Assembly: GCA_020832135.1 (NCBI GenBank)
Contig: JAFIFG010000101.1
Location: 16,656-80,655, forward strand
Direction of reading: 5' to 3'
Origin: Clostridiaceae bacterium
GTDB taxonomy: Bacteria; Bacillota; Clostridia; Peptostreptococcales; Natronincolaceae
Length of the DNA stretch: 64,000 nucleotides
Shown here piece after piece: positions 27,196-35,579 of the stretch (position 1 is its first letter; each line of letters opens with the position of its first letter). Below the pieces are notes generated by a model that did no database searches, was not told the origin of the DNA, and saw nothing but the letters and a program-made list of their open reading frames with translations. A program made the position numbers and the translations under genes.

Positions 27196-28200
27196 ATGAA
27201 GATAGGAATTCCACAAAGCTTACTTTATGAGTATTACTATCTCTTTTGGAAAACTTATTTTGAGGAATTAGGGTTTGAAGTAGTTACAACTCCCCCTACT
27301 ACAAAAGGAATTATTGATAAGGGTGTGAAGTTATCGGTACCTGAAATTTGCGTACCTATAAAAGTGTATATAGGACATGTTGCTACTTTATTAGAAGAAG
27401 ATGTTGATTATATTTTTGTTCCAAGGTTCGTATCTATAAAAAAAGGTCAATTTTTTTGTCCTAAATTTATGGGGCTACCAGATATGTTACGGTATTCTAT
27501 TGAAGGGATTGAAGAAAAGCTGTTGATGCCTTCTATAAGTACTAAAAGTGATAATATTGCAGAGGCCTTTAAAGATCCTAAACTTTTTCAAGGAAAGCTT
27601 AATATCGGCATGAAAGACAATAAAAGAGCTGTAGAAAAAGCAGAGAAAATATGGTTAGACTTTAGGACTAATAGTAAAAAAGGATATTCTTGCAAAGAAG
27701 CTGCTGAAATAACTGTAGGTAATGTTGGAAAAGAAGAATGTGTACCATTAAATAAAGAAGAAGTAAATCTAACCATAGGGTTAATAGGCTATGTATATAA
27801 TGTATATGATGCTTTTATAAGTATGGATATAGTAAATAAATTAAGAAATATGGGAGTAAGCATAAAAACCTTTGAGATGTTAGAAGATGATGAAATTAAT
27901 AAGGAATTGAAGGATATGTCAAAAACTTTATTCTGGACCTTTAGTGATAAGTTGTTGGCGGCAGGATACCATTTTTATAAGAATGAAGAAGTAGATGGTT
28001 TAATCCATGTAACAGCTTTTGGTTGTGGCCCTGATTCTATGTTGGGAAAGCTATTGGAATTAGATTCTCCACTATATAACAAGCCATTTATGACAGTAAG
28101 GATTGATGAGCATTCAGGAGAAAATCATTTGCAAACAAGAATAGAAGCCTTTGTAGATATGCTTAAAAGAAAAAAAATCAATGTACAAAGAGGTGCATAG
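27196..28200 (+). CDS. 2-hydroxyacyl-CoA dehydratase-related protein (DUF2229 type), first of three
   Basis: 334 residues. Begins MKIGIPQSLLYEYYYLFWKTYFEELGFEV with CVPIKVYIGH and FVPRFVSIKKGQFFCPKFMG, the DUF2229/CoA-dehydratase-activase-related pattern with conserved cysteines. A C-terminal segment has VTAFGCGPDSMLGKLLE and RIDEHSGENHLQTRIEAF. In many Firmicutes these domains are parts of one very long protein together with BadF-type ATPase domains; here they are separate. The substrate is unknown. ATG follows ACAGGAGGGTAAAGCT. Confidence 0.82.
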   Translation: MKIGIPQSLLYEYYYLFWKTYFEELGFEVVTTPPTTKGIIDKGVKLSVPEICVPIKVYIGHVATLLEEDVDYIFVPRFVSIKKGQFFCPKFMGLPDMLRYSIEGIEEKLLMPSISTKSDNIAEAFKDPKLFQGKLNIGMKDNKRAVEKAEKIWLDFRTNSKKGYSCKEAAEITVGNVGKEECVPLNKEEVNLTIGLIGYVYNVYDAFISMDIVNKLRNMGVSIKTFEMLEDDEINKELKDMSKTLFWTFSDKLLAAGYHFYKNEEVDGLIHVTAFGCGPDSMLGKLLELDSPLYNKPFMTVRIDEHSGENHLQTRIEAFVDMLKRKKINVQRGA

Positions 28201-28202
28201 AG

Positions 28203-29294
28203 ATGAAGGTGTCATTTCCTTATATGGGAACCACTGTAGTATATAAAAAGCTATTAGAGTTATTAGGACACGAGGTTATTGTACCGCCAAAACCTAGTCA
28301 AAGGACTATAAACTTAGGTGTTAAATATAGTCCAGAGTTTGCCTGCTTTCCTTTAAAAGTTATTATGGGTAGTTATATAGAAGCCATCGAAAAGGGTGCT
28401 GAAGTAATTATTACATCAGGTGGGCATGGTCCCTGCAGAGCTGGTTTTTATGAAAAAGTTCACAGTAAAATTTTGCAGGCGGAAAATCATGATGTGGAGT
28501 TTATTGTTTTTGACTCTATGTTCAGAAATTTCAAAGGGTTTTTTCGAAATATTTATAGAATAAAACAAAACAACTCTTGGTATAAGGTAAGTCAATCACT
28601 TTTATTTGTATATAACATGATAAAAAAATTAGATATACTGGAGAAGGAAGTTGAAACTATTCGAGCCTATGAAATAAGAAAAGGCGAAACCACTAGAGCA
28701 TGGGAAAAGATACAGGATTTGTTTGACAAGGCCTCCACTAAAAAAGAATTGGAGGGGGCTTTTAATAAAGGGACACAACTATTAAGAGAGATAAAACAGG
28801 AGAAGGTTCATGATTCTAACAAAATAAGAATTGGTATAGTAGGTGAGATTTACGTTGTTATGGAGGCATCTATCAATATGAAAATCGAGGAAATACTAGG
28901 CTCCTTAGGTGCAGAGGTGGAGCGTTCTCAATATCTATCCCAATGGATAAACTATAATGTGACACCTAAGTTTATAAACCGAACCCATGAAATGGAAATT
29001 CTTAAAAAAGGGGAAAAATATATACCGATTCCAATAGGTGGTCATGCTAAGCAAACTGTAGGGCATATAGTAGACTTTAATGAAAGAGGATTTGATGGTG
29101 TAATCCATCTAATGCCCTTTGCATGTTTACCGGAATTAGTATCCCAAAGTATTATCCCTAAAATTACAGAAGAGTTAGGTATACCCGTTTTGACTCTAGC
29201 TATAGATGAGCAAGCAGGAACTGCCAATAGTTTAACTAGAATTGAAGCCTTCTTAGATCTTATACAGGGAAAAAAGTCAAAAAAAATATCATGA
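28203..29294 (+). CDS. 2-hydroxyacyl-CoA dehydratase-related protein, second of three
   Basis: 363 residues, related to the preceding protein: begins MKVSFPYMGTTVVYKKLLELLG, has SPEFACFPLKVIMG and SGGHGPCRAGFY (conserved Cys), and ends with HLMPFACLPELVSQ and LAIDEQAGTANSLTRIEAF. Such cysteines are thought to hold an Fe-S cluster. It starts 3 bases after the previous stop, so the two are probably coupled and may form a complex. Confidence 0.82.
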   Translation: MKVSFPYMGTTVVYKKLLELLGHEVIVPPKPSQRTINLGVKYSPEFACFPLKVIMGSYIEAIEKGAEVIITSGGHGPCRAGFYEKVHSKILQAENHDVEFIVFDSMFRNFKGFFRNIYRIKQNNSWYKVSQSLLFVYNMIKKLDILEKEVETIRAYEIRKGETTRAWEKIQDLFDKASTKKELEGAFNKGTQLLREIKQEKVHDSNKIRIGIVGEIYVVMEASINMKIEEILGSLGAEVERSQYLSQWINYNVTPKFINRTHEMEILKKGEKYIPIPIGGHAKQTVGHIVDFNERGFDGVIHLMPFACLPELVSQSIIPKITEELGIPVLTLAIDEQAGTANSLTRIEAFLDLIQGKKSKKIS

Positions 29295-29307
29295 GGGGAT
29301 GAAGCCA

Positions 29308-30270
29308 GTGCAGGAAATATATTTAGGAATAGATGTTGGATCCGTAAGTACAAATATTATTGCTATAGATGATAAAAATAAAGTAGTACATAGCCAGTAT
29401 ATAAGAACCAATGGTCAGCCACTGGATTCAGTGAAGAATGGACTTAAGGAACTTAAAAAAAATCTGCCACAGGATATGAAGGTGAGGGGCGTAGGCACCA
29501 CCGGTAGTGGTCGACAATTAATAGGAGTGATGGTGGGAGCGGATGTTGTTAAAAACGAAATAACAGCCCATGCAACTGCTACATCCCAATTGGTCCCTAA
29601 TGTAAAAACCATATTCGAAATAGGTGGTCAGGATTCAAAAATAATTATTATAGAAGATCAAATGGTTGTGGATTTTGCCATGAATACCGTGTGTGCTGCA
29701 GGAACAGGTTCCTTTTTAGATCATCAGGCGGAAAGGTTAGGGGTGCCTATAGAAAAATTTGGAGACTTAGCTTTAACTGCTGAAAGAGATGTTAGAATTG
29801 CTGGAAGATGTACAGTCTTTGCAGAGTCGGACATGATAGCAAAACAGCAATTTGGCTTTTCAAAAGCGGAAATCATTAAGGGTCTTTGTGAGGCATTGGT
29901 AAGAAATTATATTAATAACCTAGGGAGAGGAAAAAAATTAGAACCACCCTTTGTATTTCAAGGGGGAGTAGCTGCAAATAAAGGTATTAAAGCTGCTTTT
30001 GAAAAGGAAATCAATGAAGAAGTTATTATACCAAAGCATTATAATATTATGGGAGCCTTAGGCAGTGCTATTTTAGCTAAAGAACACTTGGAGGCAAATG
30101 GTAATCCTACTAGTTTTAGAGGCTTTGAAGCAGCAGACCTAGATTTTGTTCCCTCCACCTTTGAGTGTGGTGATTGTTCTAATAAATGCGAAGTTATTAA
30201 GGTAGAACTAAATAAAGAAGTTGTTGCCATGTGGGGAGATCGTTGTGGTAAATGGGTTGGTAGCCTGTAA
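29308..30270 (+). CDS. BadF/BadG/BcrA/BcrD-type ATPase, acyl-CoA dehydratase activase
   Basis: About 320 residues. ASKHA-fold ATPase motifs: YLGIDVGSVSTN (phosphate 1), GTTGSGRQL, EIGGQDSK and the adenosine motif FQGGVAANKG. The bridging-cluster cysteines in VCAAGTGSFLDHQ and AGRCTVFAESD are present. The C-terminal CGDCSNKCEV and RCGKW add an unusual extra cysteine cluster. It should donate electrons with ATP hydrolysis to the partner proteins. GTG 29308 is preferred since GAGGGG lies 9 bases upstream; ATG 29299 abuts the Shine-Dalgarno. Confidence 0.87.
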   Translation: MQEIYLGIDVGSVSTNIIAIDDKNKVVHSQYIRTNGQPLDSVKNGLKELKKNLPQDMKVRGVGTTGSGRQLIGVMVGADVVKNEITAHATATSQLVPNVKTIFEIGGQDSKIIIIEDQMVVDFAMNTVCAAGTGSFLDHQAERLGVPIEKFGDLALTAERDVRIAGRCTVFAESDMIAKQQFGFSKAEIIKGLCEALVRNYINNLGRGKKLEPPFVFQGGVAANKGIKAAFEKEINEEVIIPKHYNIMGALGSAILAKEHLEANGNPTSFRGFEAADLDFVPSTFECGDCSNKCEVIKVELNKEVVAMWGDRCGKWVGSL

Positions 30271-30274
30271 AATA

Positions 30275-30303
30275 AAAAGGAGAGAACTAATTCTCTCCTT
30301 TGA
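30275..30303 (+). terminator. Terminator after the activase gene
   Basis: AAAGGAGAGAA / TTCTCTCCTTT, 4-base loop, then T-rich. Confidence 0.85.
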
Positions 30304-30358
30304 TTTTTTAGAAAAACAAATAATGGTGTATAATGATAATAAAACTGGAGGTGAAGTG

Positions 30359-31102
30359 GTGAAGTTAGGTGGATATGCCCATAGCAATGGAGTTACCTTT
30401 TTTTGTGATGTTTTAAAGATACGGGGTATTAAAAGCAAAAGAGAAATTAACTACAAAATTGATTGGATTTTACCTAAAGGTTGGTTGAGAAGACTAGAGG
30501 GGAAATTTTTTTTAAATGGATTATTGGTAATGTATTATCAATGGAGGGTAATAAACAATAAATTCAAAGCTTTATTTGTTGGTTTAATAAGCTTGTTATT
30601 GCTGGAGGACTTTTTCAATATTGTTATTTTAGATAAGATTCTTCCTCTACATATAGGTAGAAGATGGATAGCATTAGGTATTATTTTCGCAGTATTAATA
30701 AATAGCAAAAAAATAATAAGAACCCTGCAATATCATGGTGCAGAACATAAAGTAATTAATTGTTATATAAAATATGGATATTTAGATAAATACTTAGTTC
30801 AGAAGTCTTCAAGATTTAACAAACGATGTGGTTCAAATCTAGGCCTTATTATGTTAATACTCTATGGTATTGCTTGGGCTTTAAATCTATACTCTCTTAC
30901 CTTGATTTTTTTTATTTTTTTAATATCCATACAAATAATGAAAAAAGTAGCTACTAAAAAAAGTAAATGGGATAAATATATAAATGTACTACAATGGATT
31001 ACAGTTTTAGAGCCAAAAGAAGAAGACATTGATTTAGCCATCAATGCCTTCCATAAATTACAACAGGCTTACGATCTATATAAAAAACAAATATCTACTT
31101 AA
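30359..31102 (+). CDS. DUF1385 family membrane protein (YqhQ-like)
   Basis: About 247 residues with the DUF1385 signature RTLQYHGAEHKVINCY and SRFNKRCGSNLGLIM, and about four hydrophobic segments. GTG 30359 is chosen because GGAGGTG precedes it; a frame open from 30221 would run through the terminator. The N-terminus starts VKLGGYAHSNGVTFF, lacking the GGQAVIEGVMMRG stretch of typical YqhQ, so it is a divergent subgroup. Function unknown. The 3' end overlaps the convergent MFS gene by 4 bases. Confidence 0.8.
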   Translation: MKLGGYAHSNGVTFFCDVLKIRGIKSKREINYKIDWILPKGWLRRLEGKFFLNGLLVMYYQWRVINNKFKALFVGLISLLLLEDFFNIVILDKILPLHIGRRWIALGIIFAVLINSKKIIRTLQYHGAEHKVINCYIKYGYLDKYLVQKSSRFNKRCGSNLGLIMLILYGIAWALNLYSLTLIFFIFLISIQIMKKVATKKSKWDKYINVLQWITVLEPKEEDIDLAINAFHKLQQAYDLYKKQIST

Positions 31103-32274
31103 TTAAAGGCTTCTTGTACAACTTCAGCTACTCTCTTCTCTTTAGAAAGCGAATAAAGTGTAATAACAGCTATGATTCCAGCAGCACCACCTATAAAGTT
31201 TAGTAGTCTATACCCCCCAAGATTATATAACATGGGACCTAGCACCACAAAAATCAAACTGCATAAAGAGTGGGAGAAGGAAATAAGTGTCATGAACATT
31301 GTTCTTCTCTTTGGATATACTTCTGATGCTAATGTTTGAAATGCTAAAAATCCTCCATCTAAACCAATGGCATTAATCATAACTACAAGGATGATTACAG
31401 GTATAGAACTTAAGAAGGAAAGAGGAAACATAGTTATAGCCATTAGAATAAATCCTATTTTGGCAGTTCTTAATTTTCCTAATTTATCGCTTAATAGAGT
31501 GGCTATGCCAACGCCTACTAAGGTACCAGAATTGGCTATAGAGTAAATAGAGCCTATATCACTTTGACTTAAAGTAAAGCTTTGGTCTAACCATATGGAA
31601 AAAAAGCTAAAAAGAGTCAAGGGTGCTGCTATCATCATAAAAGAAGCTAGGACAAATTTTTGTGTTGTTCTATTTTTTAACATATCTCCTAATTCATAAA
31701 GGTTTACCTTGGAATCAGCTTCAGTTTGCTGATCATTAGGCAGTTTTAATAAAATTACGAGAGCTAAAGTAGCTACAGAGGATAATATCCAATAGAGGGT
31801 CTTTAGTCCAAAATTTTCAACCATATAGGATGCTACAGCTGGACCTGTTAATATTGCTATTGCAAAGGATATCCGTAGAACTCCGGCGGCTTTTCCCCTT
31901 TGTCTATAGGATACAAAATCACTAATATAGGCAATAACTGTTGCTCCAATAGTTAAAGAACCTATTCCAATAATAATTCTTGATATAGCAAACATATAAT
32001 GGTGAGTAGATAAACCACTGAAGAAGGTACCAGTTATATAGAATATGGTGGCAATAACTAAGCCGTGTTTCTTTCCAATTTTATCCGTCAACATACCAAA
32101 AAAAGGAGTTAGGAGCCCTATGAAAGAAAAGCCAATACTTAAGTATATTACACTGCTTTTATCTATACCAAAATAGGCAGATAAATAAGGAATAATAGGG
32201 TTAATAAAGTTCATTTCAAAGCTTACTAAAAACTGTAATAAGAAACAGATCAAGAAAATTAAAAGATAACCCAT
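31099..32274 (-). CDS. MFS transporter (drug/sugar efflux type)
   Basis: 391 residues with 12 predicted membrane segments. The MFS motif A appears between TM2 and TM3 as GMLTDKIGKKHG, and GTLVGVGIATLLSDKLGKLRTAK is the equivalent in the second half. The layout is like the DHA/AraJ-type exporters. Substrate unknown. ATG follows AAAAAGGAGGTGCCATC. Confidence 0.85.
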   Translation of the reverse strand: MGYLLIFLICFLLQFLVSFEMNFINPIIPYLSAYFGIDKSSVIYLSIGFSFIGLLTPFFGMLTDKIGKKHGLVIATIFYITGTFFSGLSTHHYMFAISRIIIGIGSLTIGATVIAYISDFVSYRQRGKAAGVLRISFAIAILTGPAVASYMVENFGLKTLYWILSSVATLALVILLKLPNDQQTEADSKVNLYELGDMLKNRTTQKFVLASFMMIAAPLTLFSFFSIWLDQSFTLSQSDIGSIYSIANSGTLVGVGIATLLSDKLGKLRTAKIGFILMAITMFPLSFLSSIPVIILVVMINAIGLDGGFLAFQTLASEVYPKRRTMFMTLISFSHSLCSLIFVVLGPMLYNLGGYRLLNFIGGAAGIIAVITLYSLSKEKRVAEVVQEAFN

Positions 32275-32388
32275 GATGGCACCTCCTTTTTATATATTTA
32301 CACACCATCTTATTATGTAATATAAACATTAATCTGTAAACACTTTTAAGGTAAGAAGAAAAAAATTTAAGTTAGGCGGTGATATGCA

Positions 32389-32922
32389 ATGAAGAGAAAA
32401 ATGATCGTTATGTTGATAATTGCACTTCTTATTATTTCTAGATATACGATATTTGATGATAAGAACAAAGATGCTGTATTACCCCCAGTAGTAGAGGATC
32501 AAAATAAAGTATTGCAGGAAGAAAATGTTTTAGTAGATAAAGAAGAACCTGTTATAGGTGTTAAAGTAGGAAATATAGCTCCTGATTTTATATTGACGGA
32601 TTTAGATGGAGTAGAAAGAAATTTAGCGGACTATAAAGGCAAAGATGTAATGTTGTATTTTTGGGTCTCCACATGACCTCCCTGTAGAAGGCAAATGCCT
32701 CAGCTTGATGAGTTTCATCAGCAAAATAAAGAAGATATAGTTATCCTTACCATCAATATTGGAGAAGATGTAGATACAGTGAAGGAATTTATGGAGGAAG
32801 GAAATTATGAAGTGGCAGTATTAATGGACCATGATCTTAAAGTCGGTATGGGCTATCAAATTATGTATACACCTACTACGATTTTTATCGATAAGGAAGG
32901 AATCATTAGAGAAAGACAGTAA
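32389..32922 (+). CDS. TlpA/ResA-like thioredoxin-fold selenoprotein, membrane-anchored (Sec at UGA 32674)
   Basis: Reads as one 177-residue protein if the in-frame TGA at 32674-32676 is decoded as selenocysteine (Sec96). An N-terminal hydrophobic anchor (residues 5-20) precedes a linker and a redoxin fold: NIAPDFILTDLDGVERNLADYKGK, then FWVST-Sec-PPCRRQMPQLDEF, then a cis-Pro segment YTPTTIFIDKEG. TGA takes the exact place of the first Cys of the family's WCPPC motif, and frame and homology continue without a break. A stem-loop follows within 6-27 bases of the UGA. It likely reduces thiols or peroxides outside the membrane. The C-terminus ends early (RERQ), without the usual last helix. ATG follows AGGCGGTGATATGCA. 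Confidence 0.88.
32682..32703 (+). promoter_or_regulatory. Candidate bacterial SECIS stem-loop
   Basis: CTG-(TAGA bulge)-AGGC / GCCT-CAG with loop AAAT. The apical loop lies 17-20 bases after the UGA, a normal distance for bacterial SECIS elements. The loop lacks the common leading G, so confidence is moderate. Confidence 0.5.
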
Positions 32923-32943
32923 ATATAAATGAAGTATTTAAGT

Positions 32944-32967
32944 GGAGGTTATATTATATAACCTCCA
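32944..32967. terminator. Bidirectional terminator between selenoprotein and DUF1657 genes
   Basis: GGAGGTTATAT / ATAACCTCC palindrome between convergent genes. Confidence 0.75.
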
Positions 32968-32983
32968 TTTTATATCTCTTAAA

Positions 32984-33253
32984 TTATTGTAACTTATTTT
33001 GCTTATTTTTATTTTGTTGTTGTTGTTTTTGTTGATCCATTCCCATAGATTGTTGTAAATATTGAGGTTCTTCACTGTTTACAAAATCAGTTCTTGATTG
33101 AAGCATTTGAACAGTATTTTCTAAGTTAGTAGCTAATTGATTAAACATTTGTTTAGCTTGTTGATCTTCTGTATCCATAGAAAATGTTTTTAAATCTGAT
33201 TGTAAACCTTTTGCACTATTAAGAGCCTGCTGAAGCTTGTTTATAGTTGTCAT
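32984..33253 (-). CDS. DUF1657 domain protein, sporulation-associated
   Basis: 89 residues. The pattern LQQALNSAKGLQSDLKTFSM...QQAKQMFNQLA...LQSRTDFVNSEEPQYLQQ is that of DUF1657 proteins, which often stand next to spoVA-type genes and are made in the forespore. A Gln/Lys/Asn-rich tail (QQKQQQQNKNKQNKLQ) follows. ATG follows GGAGGTATTTACATT. Its neighbours include an SASP gene. Molecular function unknown. Confidence 0.82.
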   Translation of the reverse strand: MTTINKLQQALNSAKGLQSDLKTFSMDTEDQQAKQMFNQLATNLENTVQMLQSRTDFVNSEEPQYLQQSMGMDQQKQQQQNKNKQNKLQ

Positions 33254-33468
33254 AATGTAAATACCTCCATATATTTTTTATTTAAAAATCCTTGTTTTTT
33301 GACAGAGGATTTTTCTTTCACCCTATATTCTGCACATAAAAAAAGATAAATTTCATTGAAAAATTACCCAAGCTTAAAAAAATAAACAATATTTTAATCA
33401 CATCTTTAAGGGAAAAACATATTATGAAATAAGAATGTGATTTTATTATAAATGGAGGAGTGAAGATA

Positions 33469-33684
33469 ATGACAGAAGCTAATAAAAATGATATGTTAAG
33501 TAATTTGTTTGGAGGATTTGGAGGATTTGGAGGAAAACATAGTCCTATTCTTATTTGTTTAGTACTTTTATTACTATTTAGCGGTGGAAAAGGATTCCAT
33601 GGATTCTGGGGTAAATTTGATGAGAACTTAATTTTAGTGCTTGTAGTAGTATTCTTACTATTTGGTGGATCTTTTAGATTCTAA
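33469..33684 (+). CDS. Small glycine-rich hydrophobic protein, unknown
   Basis: 71 residues from ATG 33469, chosen because GGAGGAG lies 9 bases upstream; GTG 33460 abuts it. A GGFGGFGG repeat is followed by two hydrophobic segments (SPILICLVLLLLF and NLILVLVVVFLLFGGSF). It resembles the small YjcZ-like peptides of sporeformers in style only. Neighbouring spore genes suggest a spore-envelope role, which is inference. Confidence 0.65.
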   Translation: MTEANKNDMLSNLFGGFGGFGGKHSPILICLVLLLLFSGGKGFHGFWGKFDENLILVLVVVFLLFGGSFRF

Positions 33685-33706
33685 AAATTATATAACAATA
33701 TGAGTA

Positions 33707-33740
33707 AAGATAGGTGCTTTATAAAGCACCTATCTTTTTT
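33707..33740 (+). terminator. Terminator
   Basis: AAAGATAGGTGCTT / AAGCACCTATCTTTTTT, strong. Confidence 0.9.
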
Positions 33741-33876
33741 ATCCAAAATATTACATTAATTCAAAATATTAGATACGATTCTATAATTTACAATGATTAA
33801 AAGCATTCATTCTACAGATAATAGTACTGTAGTTAAACACTACAAATATACACTCGTGAAAGGAGGCAGACAGAAA

Positions 33877-34098
33877 ATGACTAACAACAATAATAACACA
33901 GGAAGAAACCAATTAGTAGTACCTGAAGCACGTCAAGCATTAAACCAAATGAAAACAGAAATAGCTAATGAACTTGGTTTATCAAACTATGAGCAAACTG
34001 ATAAGGGTAACTTAACAGCTAGACAAAATGGTTATGTAGGAGGATACATGACTAAAAGATTAGTTGAGCAAGCTCAAAGAAATATGAGTGGTAAATAA
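33877..34098 (+). CDS. Alpha/beta-type small acid-soluble spore protein (SASP)
   Basis: 73 residues. It has both SASP blocks: KTEIANELGL, with the GPR protease site in TEIA-NE, and the C-terminal LTARQNGYVGGYMTKRLVEQ. SASPs coat spore DNA and protect it from UV and chemicals, then are degraded on germination. ATG 33877 follows AAAGGAGGCAGACAGAAA; an open frame from 33793 is not the natural start. Monocistronic. Confidence 0.97.
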   Translation: MTNNNNNTGRNQLVVPEARQALNQMKTEIANELGLSNYEQTDKGNLTARQNGYVGGYMTKRLVEQAQRNMSGK

Positions 34099-34124
34099 GG
34101 TTAATTATATTGAAATAGTAAAAA

Positions 34125-34170
34125 CAACAACAAACAAAGCGAAGCCTTAGGCTTCGCTTTTGTTTGTTGT
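34125..34170 (+). terminator. Terminator of SASP gene
   Basis: AACAACAAACAAAGCGAAGCC / GGCTTCGCTTTTGTTTGTTGT with a TTA loop: a very long stem. Confidence 0.9.
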
Positions 34171-34241
34171 TATAAATTTAGGTTGAAAAACAATGGCTAT
34201 TAAAGTAAACTAATTATGTAATCTAATAAATTAAGGCTTAG

Positions 34242-34268
34242 TTCAGGGGTATGTACATTCCCGCTGAA
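34242..34268 (+). promoter_or_regulatory. Palindrome upstream of rodA
   Basis: TTCAG-GGG-ATGT / ACAT-CCC-CTGAA, a 27-base imperfect palindrome centred on ATGTACAT, about 40 bases before the TTG start. Operator or leader hairpin; unknown. Confidence 0.4.
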
Positions 34269-34303
34269 AGATAAAATTCATAACTTGTGGGGGATGAAGA
34301 TCT

Positions 34304-35410
34304 TTGAGGATTGAAAATAAATTAATTAAAAAAATTGATTTTGGTTTAATAGCCGTTGTTTTGCTTATTTGTATTTTGGGTATTGTAATGGTAGGTAGTG
34401 CAACTCATAATATAGGTTATGAAAGATTTATAAGGACACAAATTGCATCTATCATTATGGGATTTATAGCAATTGGCTTTATATTGTTTTTCGACTATGA
34501 TATGTTAGGTAGGCTATATGTACCTATATATATTTTTTCTAATATTTTATTGGTTGCAGTTTTATTATTTGGAACTGGGGCGGAGGTATGGGGTGCTAAT
34601 AGATGGCTTCGTATAGGTGGTTTTCAATTCCAACCATCTGACTTTGCTAAAATTGGAATTATTATTTGTCTAGCTAAGATGTTGGATAATCATAAGGATA
34701 GCCTGTATAAATTATCGACCATAGGTAAGATATTAGCTTTTGTGGGCTTTCCAATGGCACTTATTTCACGACAACCAGACCTTGGTACTACAATGGCCTT
34801 TGCTTTTTTTTCATTTGGCATGATCTTTATTGCTGGATTAAAGTATAAATATATCTTTATGACTGGGTTAATTAGTATATTAACTTTTCCATTACTTTGG
34901 ATAGGTATACTAAAGGATTATCAAAAAACTAGAATAATTACTTTCTTAAATCCAGATTTAGATCCATTAGGAACCGGCTACCATGCTATACAATCTAGAA
35001 TGGCGGTAGGTAATGGTATGATTTTCGGGAAAGGCTTATTGAATGGAACACAAAGTCAGTTTGGATTCTTACCAGAAAAACATACAGACTTTATTTTTTC
35101 TGTCCTAGCTGAAGAATTAGGATTTATAGGGGCAGGCATATTAATTTTACTGTACTGTATTATGATTTATAAGTGTATAAATATAGCAAGGGATGCCAAA
35201 GATGATTTTGGTGCTTATCTAGCTACAGGTGTTGCCTGTATGTTGGCTTTTCATATTTTTTCTAATATAGGTATGACCATTGGATTAATGCCTGTTACAG
35301 GAAAGCCTTTGCCATTTATAAGTTATGGTGGAACCTTTATGTTATCTAATATGATGGCATTGGGACTAGTGCTAAATGTCAATATGAGGAGAGACAAAAT
35401 TAATTTTTAG
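34304..35410 (+). CDS. rodA: FtsW/RodA/SpoVE family peptidoglycan glycosyltransferase (RodA-like)
   Basis: 368 residues with about ten membrane segments. SEDS motifs: GANRWLRIGGFQFQPSDFAKI, RQPDLGTTMAF, QSRMAVGNG, FLPEKHTDFIFSVLAEELGFIG and PFISYGGTFMLSNM. These polymerise lipid II with a partner class B PBP. The short loops and the RQPDLG form suggest RodA rather than FtsW, but SpoVE-like cannot be excluded. The start is TTG 34304 behind GTGGGGGATGAAG. Confidence 0.9.
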   Translation: MRIENKLIKKIDFGLIAVVLLICILGIVMVGSATHNIGYERFIRTQIASIIMGFIAIGFILFFDYDMLGRLYVPIYIFSNILLVAVLLFGTGAEVWGANRWLRIGGFQFQPSDFAKIGIIICLAKMLDNHKDSLYKLSTIGKILAFVGFPMALISRQPDLGTTMAFAFFSFGMIFIAGLKYKYIFMTGLISILTFPLLWIGILKDYQKTRIITFLNPDLDPLGTGYHAIQSRMAVGNGMIFGKGLLNGTQSQFGFLPEKHTDFIFSVLAEELGFIGAGILILLYCIMIYKCINIARDAKDDFGAYLATGVACMLAFHIFSNIGMTIGLMPVTGKPLPFISYGGTFMLSNMMALGLVLNVNMRRDKINF

Positions 35411-35461
35411 TAGTAAAGCATCAAGTTTTAAGGAAACATATCAAAACAGGAGGTGGTGAAA

Positions 35462-35566
35462 GTGGAGGTTATTCCCGATAGGCAGGGGATCACTTTGTTC
35501 AAATCAGTAAAATCAAATCAAGAAGAAGCTTTCATCGCTACAGGTGAGTTACCTTCTTCTTCATAG
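35462..35566 (+). CDS. Leader ORF upstream of mgtE, 34 residues
   Basis: GTG start behind a very strong AGGAGGTGGTGAAA. The peptide begins VEVIPDRQGITLFKSV and ends ATGELPSSS. Its stop codon TAG overlaps the GGAGAGGTG ribosome binding site of mgtE. A hairpin AAGAAGAAG / CTTCTTCTT (35520-35561) sits in its last third. This arrangement suggests a regulatory leader peptide rather than a structural protein. Confidence 0.55.
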   Translation: MEVIPDRQGITLFKSVKSNQEEAFIATGELPSSS

Positions 35567-35579
35567 GAGAGGTGAAAAA

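Noticed and set aside
32389..32922. Two separate short ORFs or a nonsense-mutated pseudogene at the TlpA-like gene
   Set aside because: TGA falls exactly on the Cys position of the CPPC motif, frame is unbroken and both sides match the family, so selenocysteine is the better explanation.
33285..33314. AAAAATCC / GGATTTTT hairpin upstream of the DUF1657 gene as a terminator or attenuator
   Set aside because: The stem is short and AT-rich and lies in the upstream region of a minus-strand gene; no support for a function.
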